DNA of 9,509 nucleotides from positions 1 through 9,509 of the forward strand of contig CADBXH010000105.1 in assembly GCA_902798605.1 (NCBI GenBank), given 5' to 3'. Below are positions 1 through 5,726 of this stretch, in pieces (within the stretch, counting starts at the first letter, position 1; the number at the start of each line of letters is the position of its first letter). The translations under genes and the position numbers were made by a program. The notes below the pieces were generated by a model. The model saw only the letters and a list, made by a program, of their open reading frames with translations, did not search any database and had not been told where the DNA came from. Origin of the DNA: an uncultured Ruminococcus sp. (lineage in GTDB: Bacteria; Bacillota_A; Clostridia; Oscillospirales; Acutalibacteraceae).

Positions 1-1
1 T

Positions 2-589
2 CTCATACTCGCCTCTGTCTGAGGGTTCGATCTCCTTGGCGTACTTGACTACCTTGTTGTCGTAGAAGTAAATTCCCGGTACCGCGTAGTTTGACTTGGG
101 ATGCTCGGGCTTTTCTTCAATAGAAATAACCTTGCCATTGTCGTCAAACTCTACAACGCCGAAGGCTGTAGGGTCGTTTACGGGATATCCGAAAACCGTA
201 GCGCCTGAATTTTTCTGTTTTGCTCTGAGCAGCATATTCGGGAAGTTCTGTCCGTAGAATACATTGTCGCCGAGAATAAGGCAAACGTTGTCGTCGCCGA
301 TAAATTCCTCGCCGATAACGAACGCCTGAGCAAGTCCGTTGGGCTCCTTTTGGACAGCGTACTGAATAGAGATGCCGAGGCGTGAGCCGTCGCCCAAAAG
401 GTTTTGGTACAGCGGAGTGTCCTTTTCGGTAGAGATAACAAGTATCTCGTTGATCTCCGCGAGCATCAAAATTGAGAGCGGGTAGTAGATAAGCGGTTTG
501 TCGTAGATCGGCAAAAGCTGTTTTGATACGTTTTGCGTCATCGGATACAGTCTTGTTCCGCTGCCGCCTGCAAGAATAATACCTTTCAT
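2..589 (-). CDS. rfbA: Glucose-1-phosphate thymidylyltransferase RmlA/RfbA, 3' end cut off by the window edge
   Basis: This enzyme makes dTDP-glucose from glucose-1-phosphate and dTTP, the first step of dTDP-deoxysugar synthesis in the cytoplasm. The visible 196 codons give the N-terminal two thirds of a protein usually near 290 residues; the frame runs off the left edge without a stop. The sequence shows the nucleotide-binding signature [17 protein letters not shown] at the very start, [16 protein letters not shown] with the conserved lysine, [10 protein letters not shown], and [21 protein letters not shown], all typical of RmlA. The ATG at 589 is supported by an AAGGAG site 8 nt upstream. 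It starts 25 nt after the stop of the GT-C-like gene, so it belongs to the same operon. It feeds the wecE-type aminotransferase at the other end of the operon through dTDP-4-keto-6-deoxyglucose; the required dehydratase RmlB is not in the window. The family assignment is very secure. Confidence 0.96.
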   Translation of the reverse strand, partial: MKGIILAGGSGTRLYPMTQNVSKQLLPIYDKPLIYYPLSILMLAEINEILVISTEKDTPLYQNLLGDGSRLGISIQYAVQKEPNGLAQAFVIGEEFIGDDNVCLILGDNVFYGQNFPNMLLRAKQKNSGATVFGYPVNDPTAFGVVEFDDNGKVISIEEKPEHPKSNYAVPGIYFYDNKVVKYAKEIEPSDRGEYE

Positions 590-614
590 ATTGTCATCTC
601 CTTAGCTGTCTATA

Positions 615-2066
615 TTATTTTCTGGGAGCCATTGTGAACAGATAAATGCAGAATATCGCGAACGGCAAAATGATTATGGTTCTTAGCCACAGCAGCGCTC
701 TGCAACGCTTGTCGGCATTCATCTTTAGTGTGTACTTCTCGTCGGGGTGGTTGAACACAAGCAACAGTATTGCGCTGATGACCGCTATCGCTGAGAACAT
801 GGGCTGCAGATGGTCGTACAGCTCGTCCTTGTCCGCAAGGTAGTTGTCGATGTTCATATACTTGCCCTCGTCGGCATACTCAACCGAATATCCGAGCAGT
901 CGCTGGATCGGTGACTTGTTTACGAATCGCACCTGGAACATCTGAGAGCCTCGCAAAATAAGCCTCATCATCAGCGACAGCTCCATCGAGAAGTCGAACA
1001 GTCCGTTGTAGAATACCATCTTGTCGTTTTGAACGATCAGGATAAACAGATACGGGATCAGTACGTCCAGACGGTAGAACGAGAACGGTGAGAACATTAC
1101 ATAGTCCATATACACAAGGCATATGATATAGATAACAAATTTCTTTGTCCTTACTTCGTCGGTAGTGAATGTCTCGTAAGAGAAATCGCGGGTGTATGAA
1201 TATAGATAAATCAGCACCAAAAACAGCGCGAAGAACGAGAGCGCGCCGAACTGGGTGTTCAGGTTGCCGGGGAACATCTCGTTGAGCATCTTTTTGGCAG
1301 GGCCGGTGTTCATACTTTCTTCGTACCCCGGAGCCCCGTAGAAAAACAGCTTTTGAGCAATCATTCCGCTCATTCCGATAACGAGCTTGTAGAATATTTT
1401 GTAAATCTTCTTTTCTATCAGCAGCAGCACGGCGATATATGCCAGCACGAAGAACGGTTTTATCGCTATCGTCAGCGCCGACCAGAAGATGAACCACTTG
1501 AACTTTTTATTGAACAGGCAGTGCACCGCGATGATCGAGGCGCAGATCATAAAAATCTCGTTTTGTCCGGAATAGCAGACCGAGATATAGAAGTAGATCG
1601 AGCTTGCTGAGAGGAACGCCGCCCAGATACCCTTGTTTTTGTCGCCGGTGATCTGAACCGTTACCTTTTTGGCGTAGATCATTGTTACGACTGAAATGAT
1701 AACAAGGAAGAACTTTGAGTAGGTCAGCATCCACGCCGAGTCGACTATCTTGTGTCCCGTGAACTTTTCTATAAGGAAAAGCGGGAAGTTCCAGATCGAC
1801 CAAGGAAGCACTGACATAAGCTCGGAACCCATATGCGTGTGGTGAACCGACCATACGTTTTCAGCCGTGTACTCATAGAAGTTTCTGATTCCGCCCTCGC
1901 CGAACAGAACGTGCCAAAAGTTTACCGACCATTGGGTAAGACTTTGCAGATCCCAGGTTGACGAGGTGAAAAAGACAAACGCTCCCGTTGCGATGGCAAG
2001 CAGCCACTCCGCAAGGAAGATCTTGTCAGATTTGTACCTTTTGATTAATCCGTTAACAACTTTCAT
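615..2066 (-). CDS. Polytopic membrane protein, probable GT-C-type glycosyltransferase
   Basis: I do not recognise the exact family. The 483-residue protein has roughly 11-12 hydrophobic segments, for example near residues 17-36, 112-131, 145-165, 168-186, 190-217, 270-290, 310-331 and 425-445, plus a last one at about 460-480. Long polar stretches at about 240-270 and 380-425 interrupt them. After the first membrane segment comes an aromatic-rich loop with an acidic residue (TWDLQSL, Asp39) and the stretch NVWSVHHTHMG. In GT-C enzymes such as ArnT the catalytic acidic residue lies in this first external loop, so Asp39 or nearby Glu/Asp residues are candidates; this is inference. The ATG at 2066 has an AGAGGT site about 6 nt upstream. 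The gene follows the ArnC-like GT2 and the DMT pair, so its likely role is to move a sugar from a polyprenyl-phosphate carrier to an acceptor outside the membrane. A polymerase (Wzy-like) or O-antigen flippase is less likely given that context. Confidence 0.72.
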   Translation of the reverse strand: MKVVNGLIKRYKSDKIFLAEWLLAIATGAFVFFTSSTWDLQSLTQWSVNFWHVLFGEGGIRNFYEYTAENVWSVHHTHMGSELMSVLPWSIWNFPLFLIEKFTGHKIVDSAWMLTYSKFFLVIISVVTMIYAKKVTVQITGDKNKGIWAAFLSASSIYFYISVCYSGQNEIFMICASIIAVHCLFNKKFKWFIFWSALTIAIKPFFVLAYIAVLLLIEKKIYKIFYKLVIGMSGMIAQKLFFYGAPGYEESMNTGPAKKMLNEMFPGNLNTQFGALSFFALFLVLIYLYSYTRDFSYETFTTDEVRTKKFVIYIICLVYMDYVMFSPFSFYRLDVLIPYLFILIVQNDKMVFYNGLFDFSMELSLMMRLILRGSQMFQVRFVNKSPIQRLLGYSVEYADEGKYMNIDNYLADKDELYDHLQPMFSAIAVISAILLLVFNHPDEKYTLKMNADKRCRALLWLRTIIILPFAIFCIYLFTMAPRK

Positions 2067-2083
2067 AAACTACCTCTTAGTCC

Positions 2084-2113
2084 AAAAGTATTATGCAAAA
2101 AGTATTATGCAAA
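2084..2113. repeat. 14-bp tandem duplication at the end of the second DMT gene
   Basis: The unit aaaagtattatgca occurs twice head to tail (2084-2097 and 2098-2111) and the next two bases also match. On the minus strand this repeats the final Phe-Ala codons and TAA stop of the DMT gene ending at 2105. The second TTTGCATAA lies in the 38-nt gap before the GT-C-like gene. It looks like a recent slippage duplication with no coding effect. Confidence 0.85.
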
Positions 2114-2497
2114 CAGTCCGGCAATAGCGTTGAAAATATCGCCGCCGAAGGAAAAGACCACGATGCCTATCATAATCAGCAGCATTCCGATTATTTTTTT
2201 GGCGGTGAACTTCTCTTTCAGGAATATATATCCAAGCACTCCGACAAAGATGTAGCCGGCGCTCTCGAAGATCGGACCCGCCGAAACGTCTACATATTTG
2301 TAGCAGTACATAGTGATCATCATTGAGCAGAAGAACATCCCGTAGGCTATTATTACCAGCGGATTAAGGTATTCTTTAAGCCTGCTGTCGTATGTTCTGT
2401 CTGCGCTTTTTTTAAGCAGTATCTGCGAGATCGAGGAAATTAACACCGAGCACAGAAACACGCCCGAAAAAATCAGGGTCAACATATCTTTACTCAT
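2105..2497 (-). CDS. Small DMT-superfamily membrane protein, ArnF/EmrE-like (second of a pair)
   Basis: This 130-residue protein has four predicted membrane helices (about residues 6-28, 46-66, 70-93 and 100-122), the layout of half-size EamA/SMR transporters. Visible family features are an early SQILLKKSA stretch after helix 1, and GYIFVGVLGYIFLKEKFTAKKIIGMLLIMIGIVV, in which the F-L-K-E-K turn and the G-x-x-L-I-x-x-G-I helix are typical of EamA-like proteins. Its start overlaps the stop of the preceding small DMT gene by 8 nt (AATGAGTAA), so the two are translationally coupled and probably form a heterodimer. By analogy with ArnE/ArnF, placed with ArnC and ArnT in lipid A modification, the pair is a good candidate for flipping a polyprenyl-phosphate-linked sugar across the membrane. 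The substrate is inferred from neighbours only. Drug efflux as in EmrE cannot be excluded from sequence but fits the context poorly. Confidence 0.82.
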   Translation of the reverse strand: MSKDMLTLIFSGVFLCSVLISSISQILLKKSADRTYDSRLKEYLNPLVIIAYGMFFCSMMITMYCYKYVDVSAGPIFESAGYIFVGVLGYIFLKEKFTAKKIIGMLLIMIGIVVFSFGGDIFNAIAGLFA

Positions 2498-2870
2498 TGC
2501 TCGACACCACCAATACTACGCCCGGCAATACTATCAGCGAGCCGACGATTTTATACCAAGTGATCTGGTCGCTCAAGAACAGAGCGCCCCAGAGCATTCC
2601 CCAGACGATGCAGATAGCCTTGTTGGTGAACGCCACGGTCAGCGGCAGCTTTTTTAGCACCTGCTGCCATACGATGGCGTAAATCCCCAAACACAGCACC
2701 GCAAGTCCTGCGAAAAGAAAAAAAGTGAAAATCGAAAATTCTTCGCCCTTTGCTTGCGCATCCGTCTGGAACGCGAGCTTCATAAACACGCCTACGAACG
2801 AGTAGAGCAAAAGTATGAAGTGCAGCACCGCAAAGGTTTTTATATCGAATTTTTTCTTGTTGTTATCCAT
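2490..2870 (-). CDS. Small DMT-superfamily membrane protein, ArnE-like (first of a pair)
   Basis: This 126-residue protein begins MDNNKKK and has about four hydrophobic helices (residues 13-31, 46-66, 73-95 and 100-121). Its C-terminal half resembles EamA/SMR transporters: LPLTVAFTNKAICIVWGMLWG, then a short F-L-S-D-Q turn and a final helix with L-I-V-L-P-G-V-V-L-V-V. I chose the ATG at 2870, which overlaps the GT2 stop by 8 nt (AATGGATAA) and has GAGG about 9 nt upstream. The frame is open to a TTG at 2885, but that would overlap the GT2 more and has no better ribosome site. The gene also overlaps its downstream partner by 8 nt, so three consecutive genes are coupled. I infer that the pair forms a flippase for a lipid-linked sugar, as ArnE and ArnF do. 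The two proteins are clearly divergent from each other, as expected of a heterodimer. Confidence 0.8.
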   Translation of the reverse strand: MDNNKKKFDIKTFAVLHFILLLYSFVGVFMKLAFQTDAQAKGEEFSIFTFFLFAGLAVLCLGIYAIVWQQVLKKLPLTVAFTNKAICIVWGMLWGALFLSDQITWYKIVGSLIVLPGVVLVVSSNE

Positions 2871-3744
2871 TGTGCTTGTCCTCAACGCCTACGGTTCTCC
2901 TGATTACATACTGCGGAGAACGGTTGATACTGATGTATATCCTGCCGACATATTCGCCGATCATACCGAGCAGCAGCATTATCATACCGCCGATAAACAG
3001 CATGGCAGCCATTGTCGAGCTGTAGCCCAACGGGGCGTCGGGATGAATGAAGAATTTATTGATGATAACGTAGATCCCGTAAATAAATCCGATCACCGCC
3101 ACAATAACGCCGACGAAGGTCGCGATGCGCAGCGGCTTGACAGAAAACGCGGTGAAGCCGTTGACCCAGAGCAAAAGCAGTTTGCCTATGGTATAGCCTG
3201 ACTTGCCCTCAAGACGCTCGCGGTGATGAACGGGAACGTTCTTTACTTTGTTTGTAACTCTCAGCAAAAGTCCGCTGATGTAGGGGAAGGGGTTGGGGTA
3301 ACGGAGCACCTCGTCAACAACATAGCGCTTGCAGGCAAAGTAGCTCATGATTTTGAGTTTTTTGGGCTTGCCGATAAGCCACTGAGCCATTTTGTCGTTG
3401 ACCTTGCTGCCGAAGTTCCTAAAGCCCGAGTGCATTTTGTCCTGATACTCCGCAAAAACCAAGTCGCAGGAGTTGTCAAGAGAGTCGATCAGCTTGAACA
3501 TCTCGTTGGCGGGGGTCTGTCCGTCGTCGTCAAGAGCGACCGTGATGTCGCCCGTTACGAACGAAAAGCCCGTCATTATCGCTGAATGTTGACCGAAGTT
3601 GCGCGCGAGGTCGATGCCCTTGATGTGGGGATTCTCCTCGGCGAGCTTTGTAATAACGTCAAACACCTTGTCGGGAGAGCTGTCGTTTACGAGGATTATC
3701 TCGTAATCGTATCTGCCGTCCGCCTCAACGGTAGGTTCCCTCAT
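2863..3744 (-). CDS. ArnC/GtrB-like polyprenyl-phosphate glycosyltransferase (GT2), N-terminally truncated
   Basis: From the ATG at 3744 the product is 293 residues. It is clearly a membrane-anchored GT2 of the ArnC/GtrB/DPM1 type, which moves a sugar from a nucleotide onto undecaprenyl phosphate on the inner face of the membrane. Seen in order: YDYEIILVNDSSPD (residues 12-25), LARNFGQHSAIMTGF, the metal-binding DDDGQ (72-76), a gap where ArnC has its Y-G-C motif, PVHHRERLEGKSGYT, two membrane helices (about 205-230 and 243-268), and a GEYVGRIY tail. ArnC-type proteins begin with about 38 further residues carrying V-V-I-P-V-Y-N, the first nucleotide-binding strand. These are absent: the frame instead runs back into the GNAT gene in another reading frame. 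The ATG has no good ribosome site; a TTG at 3795 lies wholly inside the GNAT. Truncation by a deletion, real or from assembly, is the simplest reading, so the product may be inactive. The start coordinate is therefore nominal. Confidence 0.8.
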   Translation of the reverse strand: MREPTVEADGRYDYEIILVNDSSPDKVFDVITKLAEENPHIKGIDLARNFGQHSAIMTGFSFVTGDITVALDDDGQTPANEMFKLIDSLDNSCDLVFAEYQDKMHSGFRNFGSKVNDKMAQWLIGKPKKLKIMSYFACKRYVVDEVLRYPNPFPYISGLLLRVTNKVKNVPVHHRERLEGKSGYTIGKLLLLWVNGFTAFSVKPLRIATFVGVIVAVIGFIYGIYVIINKFFIHPDAPLGYSSTMAAMLFIGGMIMLLLGMIGEYVGRIYISINRSPQYVIRRTVGVEDKHNG

Positions 3745-4171
3745 ACTTAAAGCCCGCTTTCTCGTAGCTCCTGACAGCCTGCTTGTTGTCGGCAAAAACT
3801 CTCAGGAACACGCGGTTCATTTTGAGCTCTTCAAACGCGTACTCAAGCGCGAGCCTTGCGGCGGCTGAGCCTATGCCCTTGCCGCGGCAGCTGTCCTCGC
3901 CGATAAAAATGCCGTACTCGCATTTTTTGTTGTCGTTGTCGATATCGCGCAGATATACCGAGCCGACGTCTTTGCCCGCCTCGGTGTCGACGATTATGAA
4001 CTGAGCCACGTCGCCGGTCTCAACGCGGTTGTGCAGCCAGTTGAGGTGAGCCTCCTCGGTCAGCGGAGTCCTGTAAATAAAGTGCTCGTAAACCGAGGGA
4101 GTATTCCTCCACCTTACTATGTTGGCGGTGTCCGACTCGGTCATCGGACGTATTTTAACATTCTTGTTCAT
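3725..4171 (-). CDS. GNAT N-acetyltransferase, PseH/RimJ-like, probably C-terminally truncated
   Basis: The 148 residues form a GNAT fold. It starts KIRPMTESDTANIVRWRNTPSV, similar to RimJ/RimL and to PseH, which acetylates an amino-deoxysugar nucleotide. It then has the acetyl-CoA loop RGKGIGS (96-102) and motif B NKQAVRSYEKAGFKYEG. It begins 3 nt after the stop of the wecE-type gene, with AAGGG about 8 nt before the ATG. In E. coli the wecE neighbour wecD acetylates dTDP-Fuc4N to dTDP-Fuc4NAc, so the same reaction is the likely role here, though this protein is not obviously a WecD orthologue. It ends abruptly at EGTYR followed by TGA. Relatives normally continue for about 15-25 residues through a D-G-x-Y tail strand, and VEADGRYDY indeed appears just downstream in the +1 frame. 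The last 20 nt overlap the truncated GT2, so both genes meet at the same scar. Confidence 0.82.
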   Translation of the reverse strand: MNKNVKIRPMTESDTANIVRWRNTPSVYEHFIYRTPLTEEAHLNWLHNRVETGDVAQFIIVDTEAGKDVGSVYLRDIDNDNKKCEYGIFIGEDSCRGKGIGSAAARLALEYAFEELKMNRVFLRVFADNKQAVRSYEKAGFKYEGTYR

Positions 4172-4174
4172 AAA

Positions 4175-5305
4175 TTAACCCTTATAAAATTCGATTACTT
4201 TCTCGATCACCTTGTCGGTCTCGCTCTCGCTGAGGCCGTAGTACATCGGCAACCTTACAAGCCTGTCGCTTTCCTTGGTTGTGTATTTGTCCTCGCCGAC
4301 GAACTCGCCAAACTTCTCGCCCGCAGGAGCGCTGTGGAGAGGAACATAGTGGAATACAGCCATAACGCCGTTCTCTTTAAGGAATGAGATAAGCTTAGTT
4401 CTGGTTTCAAGGTCTTCGGCCTTGAGGTAGAACATATGAGCGTTGTGCTTGCACTCCTCGGGGATGAACGGGCGGGTAACAAAGCCCTCTTGCTCGAGCT
4501 GTTCAAAGCCCTTGTAATATCTGTCCCAAGCAGCAAGCCTGTCGTTGTTTATCTTGTCCGCTTCCTGGAGCTGAGCCCAGAGGAAAGCGGCGTTCATATC
4601 GCTGGGAAGGTAGGACGAACCCGCCTCTACCCAGGTGTATTTGTCTATCTGTCCGCGCAAAAAGCGGCTTCTGTTCGTACCCTTTTCGCGGATTATCTCT
4701 GCGAGCTCAATGTCGTCCTCGTTTTTGATGAGGAGCGCGCCGCCCTCGCCCATGCTGTAGTTCTTTGTCTCGTGGAAGGAGTAGCAGCCGTAGTCGCCAA
4801 TCGAGCCGAGAGCCTTGCCCTTGTATTCGCTCATAACGCCCTGAGCCGCGTCCTCAACTACCTTGAGGTCATGCCTATTTGCGATGTCCATTATGGTGTC
4901 CATCTCGCAGCCTACGCCCGCGTAGTGAACGGGAACGATTGCCTTGGTCTTGTCGGTGATCGCGTCCTCAATGAGTTTTTCGTCGATATTCATCGTGTCG
5001 GGACGAATGTCGACAAATTTTATTTTTGCGCCGCGCAAAACAAAAGCGTCGGCGGTGGAAACAAACGTGTATGAGGGCATAATCACCTCGTCGCCGGGCT
5101 TGATGCCGAGCAACAGCGCAGCCATCTCAAGCGAATGAGTGCATGAGGTCGTCAGCAGTGCCTTTGACGCTCCGGTCTTATTCTCGAGCCAAGCGTTACA
5201 GTTCTTTGTAAATTCACCGTCGCCGCAGATTTTTTGATTGTTAACGGCTTTTTTGATATAGTCAAATTCGGTGCCTAAAAAAGGCGGTTTGTTAAAAGGT
5301 ATCAT
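4175..5305 (-). CDS. wecE: dTDP-4-amino-4,6-dideoxygalactose transaminase (WecE/RffA)
   Basis: This PLP enzyme transfers an amino group from glutamate to C4 of dTDP-4-keto-6-deoxyglucose, giving dTDP-Fuc4N. The 376 residues match E. coli WecE in length and along most of the chain. Visible are GTEFDYIKKA, LCGDG-like KICGDGEFT, LEMAALL, GDEVIMPSYTFVSTADAFVL, RPDTMNIDE, IVPVHYAGVGCEMDTIM, VVEDAAQGVMSEYKG, and SFHETKN with the PLP lysine at 181. REKGTNRSRFLRGQIDKYTW and MAVFHYVPLHSAPAGEKFGE follow, then the TTKESDRLVRLP stretch. This is specific enough to separate it from other DegT/DnrJ/EryC1 sugar aminotransferases. The one small difference seen is a one-residue deletion in the glycine loop after the lysine (NYSMGEGGA). 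The ATG at 5305 has an AGAGGAAAG site 7-8 nt upstream. It is the first gene after the promoter at 5362-5390 and is followed 3 nt later by the GNAT gene. Confidence 0.94.
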   Translation of the reverse strand: MIPFNKPPFLGTEFDYIKKAVNNQKICGDGEFTKNCNAWLENKTGASKALLTTSCTHSLEMAALLLGIKPGDEVIMPSYTFVSTADAFVLRGAKIKFVDIRPDTMNIDEKLIEDAITDKTKAIVPVHYAGVGCEMDTIMDIANRHDLKVVEDAAQGVMSEYKGKALGSIGDYGCYSFHETKNYSMGEGGALLIKNEDDIELAEIIREKGTNRSRFLRGQIDKYTWVEAGSSYLPSDMNAAFLWAQLQEADKINNDRLAAWDRYYKGFEQLEQEGFVTRPFIPEECKHNAHMFYLKAEDLETRTKLISFLKENGVMAVFHYVPLHSAPAGEKFGEFVGEDKYTTKESDRLVRLPMYYGLSESETDKVIEKVIEFYKG

Positions 5306-5361
5306 ACTATCACTTTCCTCTGCCTGATTATTACATAATTTTACATTTTAATTCAATTATC

Positions 5362-5390
5362 ATTATATTATAAATACTTATAAAAGTCAA
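5362..5390 (-). promoter_or_regulatory. Sigma-A type promoter of the deoxysugar operon
   Basis: On the minus strand TTGACT (5390-5385) and TATAAT (5367-5362) are separated by exactly 17 nt, matching the vegetative consensus at 11 of 12 positions. Transcription would start near 5355, leaving a leader of about 50 nt before the wecE ATG at 5305. The surroundings are AT-rich. A second TATAAT five bases nearer the -35 box gives a spacer of only 12 nt and is less likely. I see no operator palindrome or leader structure. Confidence 0.8.
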
Positions 5391-5628
5391 TAAAACAAAG
5401 CCCCTTTTAGAGCCGTTTTGACACGATTTTCCGATTTCAACAAACGGGCAAAAAAACGCGATAAACCGTTTACTAAATTAAGCGAATTTTATAAATCTCC
5501 ATTTGTAGAACTTATACAAAATCATCGCGCTGATTACAGAGGACAGAGTTTTTTGATAAGTTTTTCTTTCGTTATTATTAACAAATCCCACACTTCAAAT
5601 TCGTGCAAAATGACAGGAGAAGAAACAC
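5391..5628. other. AT-rich intergenic stretch with no supported gene
   Basis: Between the wecE-operon promoter and the PTS terminator lie about 240 bases with marked A/T runs. No frame on either strand has a start with a ribosome site and a recognisable product, and I find no tRNA-like or riboswitch-like fold. It could be degraded DNA or a binding region upstream of the promoter; nothing in it decides. Confidence 0.5.
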
Positions 5629-5661
5629 AAAAACCGAGGCTGACCAAAATGATCAGCCTCG
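5629..5661 (-). terminator. Rho-independent terminator of the PTS operon
   Basis: Read on the minus strand, CGAGGCTGA (5661-5653), a 9-nt loop and TCAGCCTCG (5643-5635) make a perfect 9-bp stem. GG and then five T residues and further T-rich sequence (TTTTTGTGTTT) follow. It lies about 65 nt after the ptsI stop. There is no T tract on the other side, so it acts on minus-strand transcripts. Confidence 0.85.
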
Positions 5662-5726
5662 TGATGGGATATATTAAATAGGAGAGAAAATGAATAAAAC
5701 ATCTGCCGCATAATACGGAGTGTATC

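Noticed and set aside
880..1497. A 205-codon minus-strand open frame inside the GT-C-like gene
   Set aside because: Arg/Asp-rich shadow frame of the clear membrane protein in the overlapping frame; no ribosome site.
3795..3795. Upstream TTG start for the GT2, adding 17 residues
   Set aside because: The added residues are the GNAT coding sequence in another frame and do not resemble the missing GT2 N-terminus.
3725..4171. A GNAT-GT2 fusion made by programmed +1 frameshifting at the overlap
   Set aside because: No slippery sequence or stimulatory structure is evident, and a fusion would still lack the GT2 first strand; a deletion explains both ends better.
4436..5074. A 212-codon plus-strand open frame opposite wecE
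   Set aside because: Antisense shadow of the strongly conserved WecE; no independent motif or start signal.
5391..5425. Possible second terminator near the C/G runs at about 5400-5412
   Set aside because: The C-rich and T-rich runs do not form a stem with a usable loop on either strand.
5418..5681. An 87-codon plus-strand open frame in the intergenic region, from a TTG
   Set aside because: No ribosome site before the TTG, no recognisable domain, AT-driven composition, and its 3' part is the hairpin of the PTS terminator.
5690..5713. A 7-codon plus-strand mini-ORF (MNKTSAA) after a good AGGAGAG site
   Set aside because: Too short to support, no promoter seen, and it lies in the 3' untranslated region of ptsI on the other strand; it could be chance.
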